From NCBI GenBank assembly GCA_013816485.1, contig JACDEI010000012.1, positions 1 through 64,000 on the forward strand: a DNA stretch of 64,000 bases, in the 5' to 3' direction. Below the pieces are notes generated by a model that did no database searches, was not told where the DNA came from, and worked only from the letters and a program-made list of their open reading frames with translations. The position numbers and the translations under genes are program-made. This DNA comes from Planctomycetota bacterium. Lineage in GTDB: Bacteria > Planctomycetota > UBA11346. Shown here one piece after another: positions 1 to 6,638 of this stretch (positions are counted from its first letter, which is position 1; each line of letters starts with the position of its first letter).

Positions 1-346
1 AGCGCAACCGTAAGGTGATGGAGGAGATCATGGGTTGGGCGAAGAGGGCTCATGAGGCCCGACGAATTTTTTACAAGCGATTGTCAATTAGTATTTTACG
101 GAGGGTGCTAAAACGAACGGCATTGGCCCCTGCCCCCGCCGCGAAGGCAGGGGCAGGGGCAGGGGCGGAGTGGAGCCGACCGAATCCGAACCGTCGAGCT
201 GGTGGCACAAGCCGAGGCCAGACAAACGGGTAGAAGCCGCAGGTGGGAGATTCGCGTTGCCCCGCTTCACCGGCCTCGGGCTAGGGAAGTCGGGGTTTCA
301 TTTTCCGAACGATACCTACCATTGGTAACTACCAGCGAGGTAAGTC
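1..346. other. Window start, no assignable gene
   Basis: No gene can be supported here. An open frame runs from the window edge to about 233 on the plus strand, but its translation after about residue 35 comes from G/C-rich repeats, so at most it could be the 3' end of a gene lying to the left. Bases 127-168 hold an inverted array of a six-base word (GGGGCA and its complement) around a GCGAA turn. This resembles in style the word-repeat hairpins found elsewhere in the window. The last 100 bases presumably carry the vapBC promoter; I see no convincing -35/-10 pair. Confidence 0.4.
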
Positions 347-652
347 ATGACGAGTCTCAAGGCCGCAAAGACTTCTCGGACGAGAAGCGTGAAAACCTCC
401 GCTCAGCGCGCGAAAGTGTTCTGGACCGGTCGCAGCCAAGCAGTTCGCCTACCCAAGGAATTCCGCTTCTCCGGTGATGAAGTCACCATCTACCGCCAAG
501 GAGCACAGATCATTCTTGAACCGACAGCGGTGGAACGAGACGCCAAAGGCTGGCCGCTCGCATGGTGGCAATTGGCCGGCGCGGCACCTGAGTTTGCGGT
601 GGGAGAGCGTCCGTCCACCCATGAGCGCGCCGACGTGCTCAGCGATCATTAA
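347..652 (+). CDS. vapB: VapB-type antitoxin (AbrB/SpoVT fold)
   Basis: This 101-residue protein is probably the antitoxin that neutralises the adjacent VapC nuclease and autorepresses the operon. Residues 25-58 contain the swapped-hairpin signature of VapB antitoxins: W-x-GRSQAVRLPKEFRF, followed by GDEVTIYRQG and an IILEP strand. The C-terminal part, which in this family wraps the toxin, is poorly conserved. A GAGGT Shine-Dalgarno sequence lies six bases before the ATG. The stop is 12 bases before the vapC start, so the two are one transcription unit. The first 24 residues are basic and unusual for the family; a later start cannot be excluded but would lose the good ribosome site. Confidence 0.85.
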   Translation: MTSLKAAKTSRTRSVKTSAQRAKVFWTGRSQAVRLPKEFRFSGDEVTIYRQGAQIILEPTAVERDAKGWPLAWWQLAGAAPEFAVGERPSTHERADVLSDH

Positions 653-664
653 GCGGTAACCACG

Positions 665-1069
665 ATGACGCTCAGGTACTTGCTCGACACCAACATCGTC
701 AGCTTCCACATCCGCAAATCGTCAGCGGCATTGCAGCGTCATCTGAAAGCGGTCTCGGCGGCGCAGGTCGGACTCAGCGTGATCACGGAAATGGAACTGC
801 GTTACGGCTTGGCCCGCAATCCAACCTTGCGCATCGCGCCATTGGTCGAGTCGTTTCTGTCAGGCATCACGATCGTCTCCATCGATTCCACAGTGGCGAA
901 GGAATATGCCAAGGCCCGGCACCAACTGGATGCGAAGGGTTTCCCGATAGGCCCTTTGGACTTGATGATTGCCGCGCACGCGTTGGCTCTGGGCACGATT
1001 CTGATCACGAACAACCTGCGGGAATTCCGCCGCATCGACGGACTCCGCTGCGAAGACTGGTCGACCTGA
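665..1069 (+). CDS. vapC: VapC ribonuclease toxin (PIN domain)
   Basis: This is a 134-residue PIN-domain nuclease, the expected toxin partner of the upstream antitoxin. VapC enzymes cleave tRNA or rRNA with Mg2+. The PIN acidic residues are visible: D8 in LLDTN, E42 in ITEMEL and D99 in GPLDLMIAAHAL. The late strand reads ITNNLREFRRI, the common form in VapC where Asn replaces a strict fourth Asp. The length is normal. The gene directly follows vapB, and the next gene downstream is a tRNA on the opposite strand. Confidence 0.9.
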   Translation: MTLRYLLDTNIVSFHIRKSSAALQRHLKAVSAAQVGLSVITEMELRYGLARNPTLRIAPLVESFLSGITIVSIDSTVAKEYAKARHQLDAKGFPIGPLDLMIAAHALALGTILITNNLREFRRIDGLRCEDWST

Positions 1070-1152
1070 GTCGCCCTCTGTCGTCGATGTTGTTGCTGGT
1101 TCGGACGATAGTCGGCTGCGCGTTTCTCGTAGACGGGTCAGTCACGGCATAA

Positions 1153-1186
1153 ACCAAGACCCACCAGGAATCTGGTGGGTCTTGGT
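1153..1186 (-). terminator. Hairpin terminator between vapC and tRNA-Ser
   Basis: A perfect 14-bp stem (1153-1166 with 1173-1186) closes a six-base loop. It begins six bases past the tRNA 3' end on the minus strand and is followed by a short TTT, so it most likely ends tRNA transcription. Being symmetrical it could also stop vapBC transcripts arriving from the other side. The T-run is weak. Confidence 0.65.
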
Positions 1187-1192
1187 CACGCT

Positions 1193-1282
1193 TGGCGGAC
1201 AGGGGGGGATTCGAACCCCCGAACGAATTTCTCCGTTGCACGCTTTCCAAGCGTGTGCCTTCAACCGCTCAGCCACCTGTCC
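1193..1282 (-). tRNA. tRNA-Ser (anticodon GGA)
   Basis: Read on the minus strand, this 90-base gene has a 7-bp acceptor stem (GGACAGG with CCTGTCC), discriminator G and an encoded CCA end. The anticodon stem CACGC/GCGTG carries a loop with anticodon GGA, which reads UCC/UCU serine codons. It also has the long variable arm expected of tRNA-Ser and a T-arm with GTTCGAATC. All parts are intact. Confidence 0.97.
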
Positions 1283-1698
1283 AAGGTCTTTTTGCGTAGC
1301 GGGGCGGCACTATCATGGGCAAGGCCGCAGGGTCAAGAAACGCGGTGATGCCGGAAACACGCGGGATGTCCTTGGCCCAGTGGGTTGCCGACCTGCGTAA
1401 GCGCAACGGATTGCCCCGTGCCGGCTGGCAGCCGGCGCTCCCAGGGGGCAACCATCCGAGCACGAGCATGCAGTGCCGGGTCCAGGGGCAGCAGAGCCCC
1501 TGGCAGGCGTGAGCTACCAGAGTCCGCGAACAACAATCCCCCGAGCGCGCCTGCGCGCGCGAGCGGGGACGACGTTTGGTTTCGCGCAGCGAAACACCCC
1601 GGCGTAGCCGGGGTCGCAACGGCGCGATCCCACCGAGCTTATCTTTTAGGACTGGCACTTCGGTTCACCCACAACGCCGCGCCGTGGCGCAAACGTCG
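1283..1698. other. Intergenic region with GC-rich dyads
   Basis: No gene is supported in this stretch of about 415 bases. It contains several short GC-rich inverted repeats, for example CCCCGGCGTAGCCGGGG near 1599-1615 and a GGGGC...GCCCC dyad near 1480-1500. Open frames here lack ribosome sites and recognisable products. The tRNA-Ser promoter should lie just right of 1282. Confidence 0.4.
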
Positions 1699-2943
1699 CT
1701 AACGAATGAACGATTCGCTCCGCGGCACCGAGAAGTCGTTCATCACCCCGGGCCGGTGATCCCCGGTGCTCGGCACCACGCCGTCGCCGAAGACCGGATC
1801 ATGCGCACAGGTGATGAAGCGCTTCACGCGGTCCTTGAGGTTCTTCCATTCGAACGAGCCATAAGCGACGAAGCGGTACATGTCGGCGTGCAGCTCGTAG
1901 TACTCCTCTTCGGCGTGCAGATAGAAACGCTTGAGGTCGGCCATCAGCAGTTCGCCGTTGGCGATGTTGCTGCGCCAGAAACGTTTGACGTCCTCGCCCA
2001 GCGGGCGGACTTCGCGTTCGTAGATCTCGAAGAACGCTTCGACGTCGGCCATCATGCGCGGCAGCATCTCGACCTGGTAGTTCTTGTAGCGCCGGATGTC
2101 GTCAGTCAGGCGGTCGAGTTCCCAACGGCCCTGGACGCTGAAACGCGTGAGGTCGGCGCGCAGCTTGGCTAGTTCACGTTCGCGGTACTGGGTGAAGCGC
2201 CAGACGTCGTCGATCAGCCGTGGCACGGTCGCCACCTCGTAGGCGTAGAACGCACGGAAGTCGGCGACCATGCGCTCGCCTTCGATGAAGGCGTGCAGGC
2301 GGAAGCGTTCGACATCCCACAACAGCTTGTCCCAATCCTCCATGTTCACCGCGAACCATGCGCGGCCATCACGAATGAGTTTGTTGTACTCGCGCGAGCG
2401 CCATTCGAGGAACAGATACACATCGACCTGGACGTTGGCGAACTCCCATTCGGCTTTATCGAAGAAGCGCTTCACGTCGGCGCGCAGCGGCATCACCTCG
2501 CGCAACTGGTACTCGCGCCAGATCATGATGTCCTGAACCAGATTGCGCCATTCGGAGTCGGCGCGCGCGAAGAACCGTAGGACGTCATCCTTGGCGCGCG
2601 GAAAGTTCTGGATGTTGTAGCCGTAATAGCGCGCGACGTCCTTGGTCATGCGCTCGATGTGCATCCACTCGAGATTGTAGTGGTAGGCCAATTCGGCCTT
2701 GAGGTTCCACCACTCGCGCTTGCGCCATTCCACGAAGTTCGCCACGTCGAGCGGCACATCCTTGGCCACCAAGGCATTGGAGATCACGAAGCGCTCGATG
2801 TCGATGACCGCCAGGGCGGTTTCACGTTCGGCGTGTTTGACGAAACGGGCGACGTCATCGACCGCAGCGTCGCGCTCGCGACAGCAGCCCGTGACCAGCA
2901 CCGCCATGACGGCACCGATGAGAAGGAGACCTGGACGGAACAT
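1699..2943 (-). CDS. Lipoprotein of about twenty 18-residue helical repeats
   Basis: I do not recognise a family. The 414-residue product starts with a lipoprotein signal (LVTGC, Cys20) and is then almost entirely one repeat. From residue 30 to 377, twenty units of exactly 18 residues follow without indels, with consensus D-[VIL]-x-R-[FWY]-[FYV]-x6-E-[hydrophobic]-x2-L-x2. On a 3.6-residue helix, positions 2, 5, 6, 13 and 16 fall on one narrow face, flanked by acidic (1, 12) and basic (4, 15) stripes. Odd units usually carry Tyr, Trp or His at position 8, giving a 36-residue super-period. Prolines occur only near positions 14, 15 and 17 of units 2, 5, 7, 12, 15 and 16. Residues 378-414 form a non-repetitive tail. 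The start at 2943 is chosen because it gives the lipobox; the frame stays open 34 codons further upstream. Location is probably a membrane-anchored envelope lipoprotein; function is unknown. Confidence 0.85.
   Translation of the reverse strand: MFRPGLLLIGAVMAVLVTGCCRERDAAVDDVARFVKHAERETALAVIDIERFVISNALVAKDVPLDVANFVEWRKREWWNLKAELAYHYNLEWMHIERMTKDVARYYGYNIQNFPRAKDDVLRFFARADSEWRNLVQDIMIWREYQLREVMPLRADVKRFFDKAEWEFANVQVDVYLFLEWRSREYNKLIRDGRAWFAVNMEDWDKLLWDVERFRLHAFIEGERMVADFRAFYAYEVATVPRLIDDVWRFTQYRERELAKLRADLTRFSVQGRWELDRLTDDIRRYKNYQVEMLPRMMADVEAFFEIYEREVRPLGEDVKRFWRSNIANGELLMADLKRFYLHAEEEYYELHADMYRFVAYGSFEWKNLKDRVKRFITCAHDPVFGDGVVPSTGDHRPGVMNDFSVPRSESFIR
1813..2856 (-). repeat. 54-bp degenerate coding repeat array
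   Basis: This is the DNA encoding residues 30-377 of the repeat lipoprotein, about twenty 54-base units. At nucleotide level the copies are well diverged; the most constant part is the GACGTC (Asp-Val) at the start of many units. This indicates an old array held in register by selection rather than recent slippage. Confidence 0.85.
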
Positions 2944-3091
2944 CGACCAGGAGCCTAGATTCCGCCCCCCCTGCCACCAATCCGCGGGCATGGCGGCAAG
3001 GGTCCGTGTGTCATTGGCAGATCGTGCGGGCCTGCGCAGTTGCAACGCATCCAGGGAGTTGCAGCGCTGATGGAGGTCACCGGCAGCACGT

Positions 3092-3119
3092 TTGACTCGC
3101 CCTGGGTGCTTTACATGAT
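3092..3119 (+). promoter_or_regulatory. Sigma-70-type promoter of SRP RNA
   Basis: TTGACT (3092-3097) and CATGAT (3114-3119) are separated by 16 bases. They match the -35 and -10 consensus at five and four of six positions. Predicted initiation, about seven bases further on, falls on the first base of the SRP RNA terminal stem at 3127, which supports the call. Confidence 0.6.
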
Positions 3120-3126
3120 CCGCGCC

Positions 3127-3227
3127 GCACAGCCGGAACCTGGGAGCTGAGCACCGCCGAATCTGGTCAGGCCTTGACGGGAGCAGCCATAAGGCCGGGG
3201 CAGGCGTCCCAGGAGCTCTGGCTGTGC
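3127..3227 (+). ncRNA. ffs: Small signal recognition particle RNA (4.5S type)
   Basis: This roughly 101-base RNA forms the SRP with Ffh to target nascent membrane proteins. The conserved domain IV core is present: GGTCAGG on one side and AGCAGCC on the other, ten bases apart as in E. coli. The apical tetraloop reads UGAC, the URRC-type alternative to GGAA. The ends pair (GCACAGCC with GGCTGTGC), and a second helix pairs CCTGGGA with TCCCAGG. Seven T residues follow at 3228-3234 and act as the terminator tail. No Alu domain is present, as in other short bacterial SRP RNAs. Confidence 0.93.
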
Positions 3228-3411
3228 TTTTTTTAACTGGCCGTCCGGCCCTGCGGGGCCGGACCGCGCCTTTCAGGCGCTTACACTCGGCTGCGCCGAG
3301 TGGGCCAGTTCAGCAGCCAGGGGTCTGGCGACCCCCCGGCAACGTTCGGCTCCCTCGGCTTCGCCTTCGGTCACCTCACTGCCCCCCTTTCGTGTACGTA
3401 CGATGACCGGG

Positions 3412-3433
3412 CCGCGCTCGGGCGCGGTTTTTT
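3412..3433 (+). terminator. Orphan intrinsic terminator
   Basis: A six-bp GC stem closed by a TCGG tetraloop is followed by six T. It lies 185 bases past the SRP RNA tail and may be a backup stop, or may end a short unannotated transcript. Confidence 0.5.
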
Positions 3434-3443
3434 GCACTGCGTT

Positions 3444-3507
3444 CGCTTTGGTCGCTGCGCGACCTCGCTTTGGTCGCTGCCGCTTTGGTCGCTGCGCGAC
3501 CTCGCTT
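3444..3507 (+). repeat. 27-bp direct repeat
   Basis: Two perfect 27-base copies (3444-3470 and 3481-3507) share an internal palindrome GGTCGCTGCGCGACC. A 15-base partial copy overlaps the first at 3466. Function is unknown. Confidence 0.75.
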
Positions 3508-3581
3508 GGGGTGGCAACGACGTCGGTGCAAGCCTGCAAGCCGTGGCACGGGCGTCCCGCCCGTGAGCCTTTGGGAGTTGT

Positions 3582-4769
3582 TCAGCCGTCGAGCACGCGC
3601 AGCACGAAGCCCTTCAGGTATTCACTCTCGGGCACAGCGGCCAACACCGGGTGATCTGGGCTGGCGCCATGGATCGCTTCACGGCGTAGCGTGCGACCGA
3701 TGTCCTGCGCGGCGTCGATGATCATGTCTTGGAAGATCGGGGCACTGATGTGGTGTGAACACGTGTACGTCGCCAGCAGACCGCCTGGGCTGAGCATACG
3801 CAGGGCGCGCAGGTGGATCTCCTTGTAGCCGCGTAGGGCACCGTCGACGGTGGCGCGCGAGCGAGTGAAGCTCGGCGGATCGAGGATGATCAGGTCGTAA
3901 CGCGTGCCGGCGGTGTCGAGATCCTTGAGCACGTCGAAGGCGTTGTCGCAGCGGGTTTCGCAACGTGCGGCGACGCCGGCCCAGTCGGCGGCTTGGAGCG
4001 CACCGGTGATGCTGTCGGCGGCGGTGTCGATCGCGAGAGTGTGTTCGGCTCCGGCCTTCAGCGCGTGGACGCCGAAACCACCGAGATGGCTGAAGGTGTC
4101 GAGCACGCGCATGCCAGGGCGCACAAAGGTGGCAACCTGCTCCCAATTCACCTGCTGGTCGAGGTAGAGGCCGGTCTTGTGCGGGTCGAGCGGATCGCAG
4201 GGGAAATCAGCTTGGCCGACGCGCACGCGCAGTGTTCCTTGGTGGTCGCCGACCAACACGCCGCGACGATGGGGCAGGCCTTCGTAACCGCGCACCGCGA
4301 GGTCGTTGCGCTCAATGATCACCTTGGGACTCAGCAGTTCCTGCAGCAGCGTGACGATCTCAGCCAGGCGACGATCGATGCCGACCGTGGTGCACTGCAC
4401 CACCAGCGTGTCGCCGTACTGGTCGACAATCAGGCCTGGCAACAGGTCGCCTTCGCTGCTGACCAAGCGACGTGCCGGGCGTCCAGGCAACACACGGTCA
4501 CGGTGGGCGATCGCGGCTTGCAGACGTTCGCGCAAAAACGCGGTGTCGATCGCGCGTTCCTGGCGGGTGAGCACGCGCACGGCGATCTTTGAGGTGGAGT
4601 TGAAGAAGCCCCAGGCGAGCGCACGTCCGGTGCCGTCACGCACCGCCACCACGTCACCGGAGGCGGGATGGCCCTCGATGCGCTCGACCTCGGTGGCGTA
4701 CACCCACAGATGCCCGTTCAGCAGACGATGGGTGACCTTGCGGTTGAGTACGACGGCGGGGGTATTCAT
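3582..4769 (-). CDS. rlmI: 23S rRNA m5C methyltransferase, RlmI family
   Basis: This 395-residue SAM-dependent methyltransferase most resembles RlmI, which methylates C1962 of 23S rRNA. An N-terminal PUA domain (about residues 1-75, with GHLWVYATEVERI) precedes an RlmI-type central domain and a Rossmann methyltransferase. Motif I reads VLDTFSHLGGFG and motif IV reads LDPPSFTRS. The C-terminus (SEYLKGFVLRVL) is typical. A start five codons upstream at 4784 would abut the stop of the preceding small gene; I prefer 4769, where the PUA homology begins. Neither start has a strong ribosome site, so translational coupling is likely. Confidence 0.9.
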   Translation of the reverse strand: MNTPAVVLNRKVTHRLLNGHLWVYATEVERIEGHPASGDVVAVRDGTGRALAWGFFNSTSKIAVRVLTRQERAIDTAFLRERLQAAIAHRDRVLPGRPARRLVSSEGDLLPGLIVDQYGDTLVVQCTTVGIDRRLAEIVTLLQELLSPKVIIERNDLAVRGYEGLPHRRGVLVGDHQGTLRVRVGQADFPCDPLDPHKTGLYLDQQVNWEQVATFVRPGMRVLDTFSHLGGFGVHALKAGAEHTLAIDTAADSITGALQAADWAGVAARCETRCDNAFDVLKDLDTAGTRYDLIILDPPSFTRSRATVDGALRGYKEIHLRALRMLSPGGLLATYTCSHHISAPIFQDMIIDAAQDIGRTLRREAIHGASPDHPVLAAVPESEYLKGFVLRVLDG

Positions 4770-4784
4770 GGGGGCGCGGACCAT

Positions 4785-5165
4785 TCACGCTGTCGGCAGT
4801 ACCGCAAGCGCGTGACGCACCTGGGACATCGACGCGCTGGCGAGTGGATCGCGGCTACGGGCGATCGCAGCATCAAGTGCAGCAACCAATGGGGCACGCA
4901 GCGCCAGCGGACAGGTAGCGACCTGCGTGGTCAGCGTCGCGCCAAGTGTGAGCCAGGACGTTGGTGGGATCCGATCCGCCTGTACGGAGGTCAGCAGCCC
5001 GATCCAATCGATGGAACCGGCGGTGGAGGGCGGCACGGCGGGATTGTCCATGACGAGAGCCCGACGACGGACCACGACCACCGCCAGCGCTGCGAGCGCG
5101 ATGAGCAGCAACACGCCCACCGCCCAGGCGAACGATTGAAGGATCTGCAGGTCACGCTCAGTCAT
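4785..5165 (-). CDS. Small single-pass membrane protein, unknown
   Basis: The 126-residue product has a short polar N-terminus, one transmembrane helix at about residues 11-33, an Arg-rich stop-transfer stretch (VVVRRR), then an Ala/Leu-rich soluble part. No family is recognised. The start at 5165 is chosen because it places the membrane segment near the N-terminus; the open frame extends upstream through implausible sequence. The stop lies immediately before rlmI, so the two are probably co-transcribed. Confidence 0.5.
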   Translation of the reverse strand: MTERDLQILQSFAWAVGVLLLIALAALAVVVVRRRALVMDNPAVPPSTAGSIDWIGLLTSVQADRIPPTSWLTLGATLTTQVATCPLALRAPLVAALDAAIARSRDPLASASMSQVRHALAVLPTA

Positions 5166-5580
5166 GCGCCGGCACGGTGCTGGCGCCAGGGAAGCCCGCA
5201 ACCGCACGTGCCCCACCGCCAGGTCGGATTTTCCGCACCACACACTGAGCCGTGGTGCGACAGCGGTGGCGAAATGTCGCAGACGGTGCTGCCATGTGGG
5301 TTGACGCAACCGCTGCAACGAACGTTTCTGTAGGGAATTGGAACCACGCCAGCGCACTGGAACAGCCGCTGGTGGTAACCACCTCTTCATGGCTAGTTCA
5401 GCGTCACCTGATGAACGAGAACCACCGGATCGTGCGCCCTTCCAGCGCAACAGATGCAAGTCGGGTGTCTGGTGCTACCCTGCGCTGGCGTCCGGAGGCA
5501 TGAGCGCCCCGGGTTCTGGGATCCGTCCACTCTGCTACTCTGCTACTCTGCTACTGCCTGCGACCCCATCGGAGGGATTT
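5166..5580. other. Divergent intergenic region
   Basis: No convincing gene. It separates the small membrane protein/rlmI unit from the secreted-protein gene at 5581 and should hold both promoters. An octamer, CTCTGCTA, is repeated three times in tandem at 5530-5553, 27 bases before the 5581 start. Confidence 0.45.
5530..5553 (+). repeat. Octamer tandem repeat (CTCTGCTA x3)
   Basis: Three perfect head-to-tail copies lie in the probable 5' leader or promoter spacer of the following gene. Copy-number change here could alter expression, but nothing in the sequence shows that it does. Confidence 0.8.
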
Positions 5581-6561
5581 ATGCGCACCTTCTTTCTGGC
5601 CCTGCTGATGTGCACTGCTGCGAGCGTGAGCGCAGCTGTGCCGCTTGAGACGGTGCAGTGGACTCCTGATTCGGCCAAGCCGACCGAGGCCGGCATGGCG
5701 AGACGCGTCCAGGTCTATTTCCTGGTCGACTACACCGAACAGGTGGGGCGTGATAAATACTGGGGCCTGCGCGACATGGCGCGCGATCCCAAGATCGCCA
5801 GCAAGTTCGAATACCTGCATTTCCTCGTCGCGGTGGGCGGTGCGATCGAACAGCCCAAAGAAGGCGATCCGGTCGAGAACTGGTGCAAGGGTGTGAGCAA
5901 CAACAGTGGTCTGGTGCGCGCCTTTGGCGGTGATGCCACCGCGGTGATCGTCCTGGTCGATGGCAACGGGCGCATCACCAACATCTCGCGTCTTGGCGAT
6001 CCCAACAAGGAAAAGAAGGACATCGAAGCGCTGGCATCGACCGCTAAACCACTGGTTGCCGACCCCAGCCAATTCCCGCTCAGCTGCAAGGTGCCGCTCG
6101 CTGATCTGCGTGTCGGTGACATCAATCGCTCGATGAAGAACCTCAAGAAGGCCGGCAATGATGCTCCGGTCTTCGTCAAGCTGCTGACCGACCGCGTCAA
6201 CGAGATGGTCGAACTGGATGTCGCCCTGCTCAACGACCCGGCGACCATGGCGGCCGACAAGATGATCGCGCTCAATCGGCTGAACGGCATACTGGCTGAG
6301 TTCCCCAAGGTCCCGGCTGCTTCTGCCGCGGTCCTGGCGATCAAGAAAACCAAGGATGACAAACAGCTCGCCAACGAACAGACGGCCTACGCCATGTTGA
6401 CCAGCTATATCGAGGCGATGAAAAAGGTTTCGGCCAAAAAAGCCAAGGACGTCCAACTCCAGTGGATCCCTGGCATCACTGCGAAGTTCGGCGGCACTTA
6501 TGCGGCCGAGGTCGCGACCATGATCCGCAAGGCCTCGCGCCTTGATCAGACTGACGAATAA
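5581..6561 (+). CDS. Secreted protein, possible thioredoxin-like fold
   Basis: The 326-residue precursor has a clear signal peptide (residues 1-19, ending SVSA-A). A GGAGG ribosome site lies before the ATG. Residues about 45-150 read like a thioredoxin-type fold without catalytic cysteines: a YFLVDYT strand, then DATAVIVLVDGNGRI, where redoxins usually have a PT-x-VLVD-x-NG strand. The C-terminal half is helical and Lys/Ala-rich. I cannot assign a function. It is transcribed alone, ending at a strong hairpin shared with the convergent DUF1552 gene. Confidence 0.75.
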   Translation: MRTFFLALLMCTAASVSAAVPLETVQWTPDSAKPTEAGMARRVQVYFLVDYTEQVGRDKYWGLRDMARDPKIASKFEYLHFLVAVGGAIEQPKEGDPVENWCKGVSNNSGLVRAFGGDATAVIVLVDGNGRITNISRLGDPNKEKKDIEALASTAKPLVADPSQFPLSCKVPLADLRVGDINRSMKNLKKAGNDAPVFVKLLTDRVNEMVELDVALLNDPATMAADKMIALNRLNGILAEFPKVPAASAAVLAIKKTKDDKQLANEQTAYAMLTSYIEAMKKVSAKKAKDVQLQWIPGITAKFGGTYAAEVATMIRKASRLDQTDE

Positions 6562-6580
6562 GCCCGTCGACCAACGCGTA

Positions 6581-6622
6581 AAACACACGAAGCGCAGCCG
6601 ACTGGCTGCGCTTCGTGTGTTT
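6581..6622. terminator. Bidirectional hairpin terminator
   Basis: A perfect 17-bp stem (6581-6597 with 6606-6622) closes an 8-base loop. The stem ends in AAA on one side and TTT on the other, so it suits both the plus-strand gene ending at 6561 and the minus-strand gene ending at 6639. Confidence 0.85.
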
Positions 6623-6638
6623 CTAACCGTGATGGCCG

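Larger units (their letters stand above)
3228..3581. other. Intergenic region after ffs with hairpins and direct repeats
   Basis: No gene is supported. Besides the T-run of ffs, there is a plus-strand terminator-like hairpin at 3412-3433 (CCGCGC/GCGCGG stem, TCGG loop, six T) with no gene in front of it. A 27-base direct repeat occurs at 3444-3470 and 3481-3507, with a partial third copy at 3466-3480. Confidence 0.5.

Noticed and set aside
15..233. Short open frame at the window start
   Set aside because: The second half translates a G/C hexamer repeat; no homology is recognisable and the upstream part is missing.
1193..1282. tRNA-Ser as an integration site of a genomic island holding vapBC
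   Set aside because: No integrase and no repeat of the tRNA 3' end is visible elsewhere in the window.
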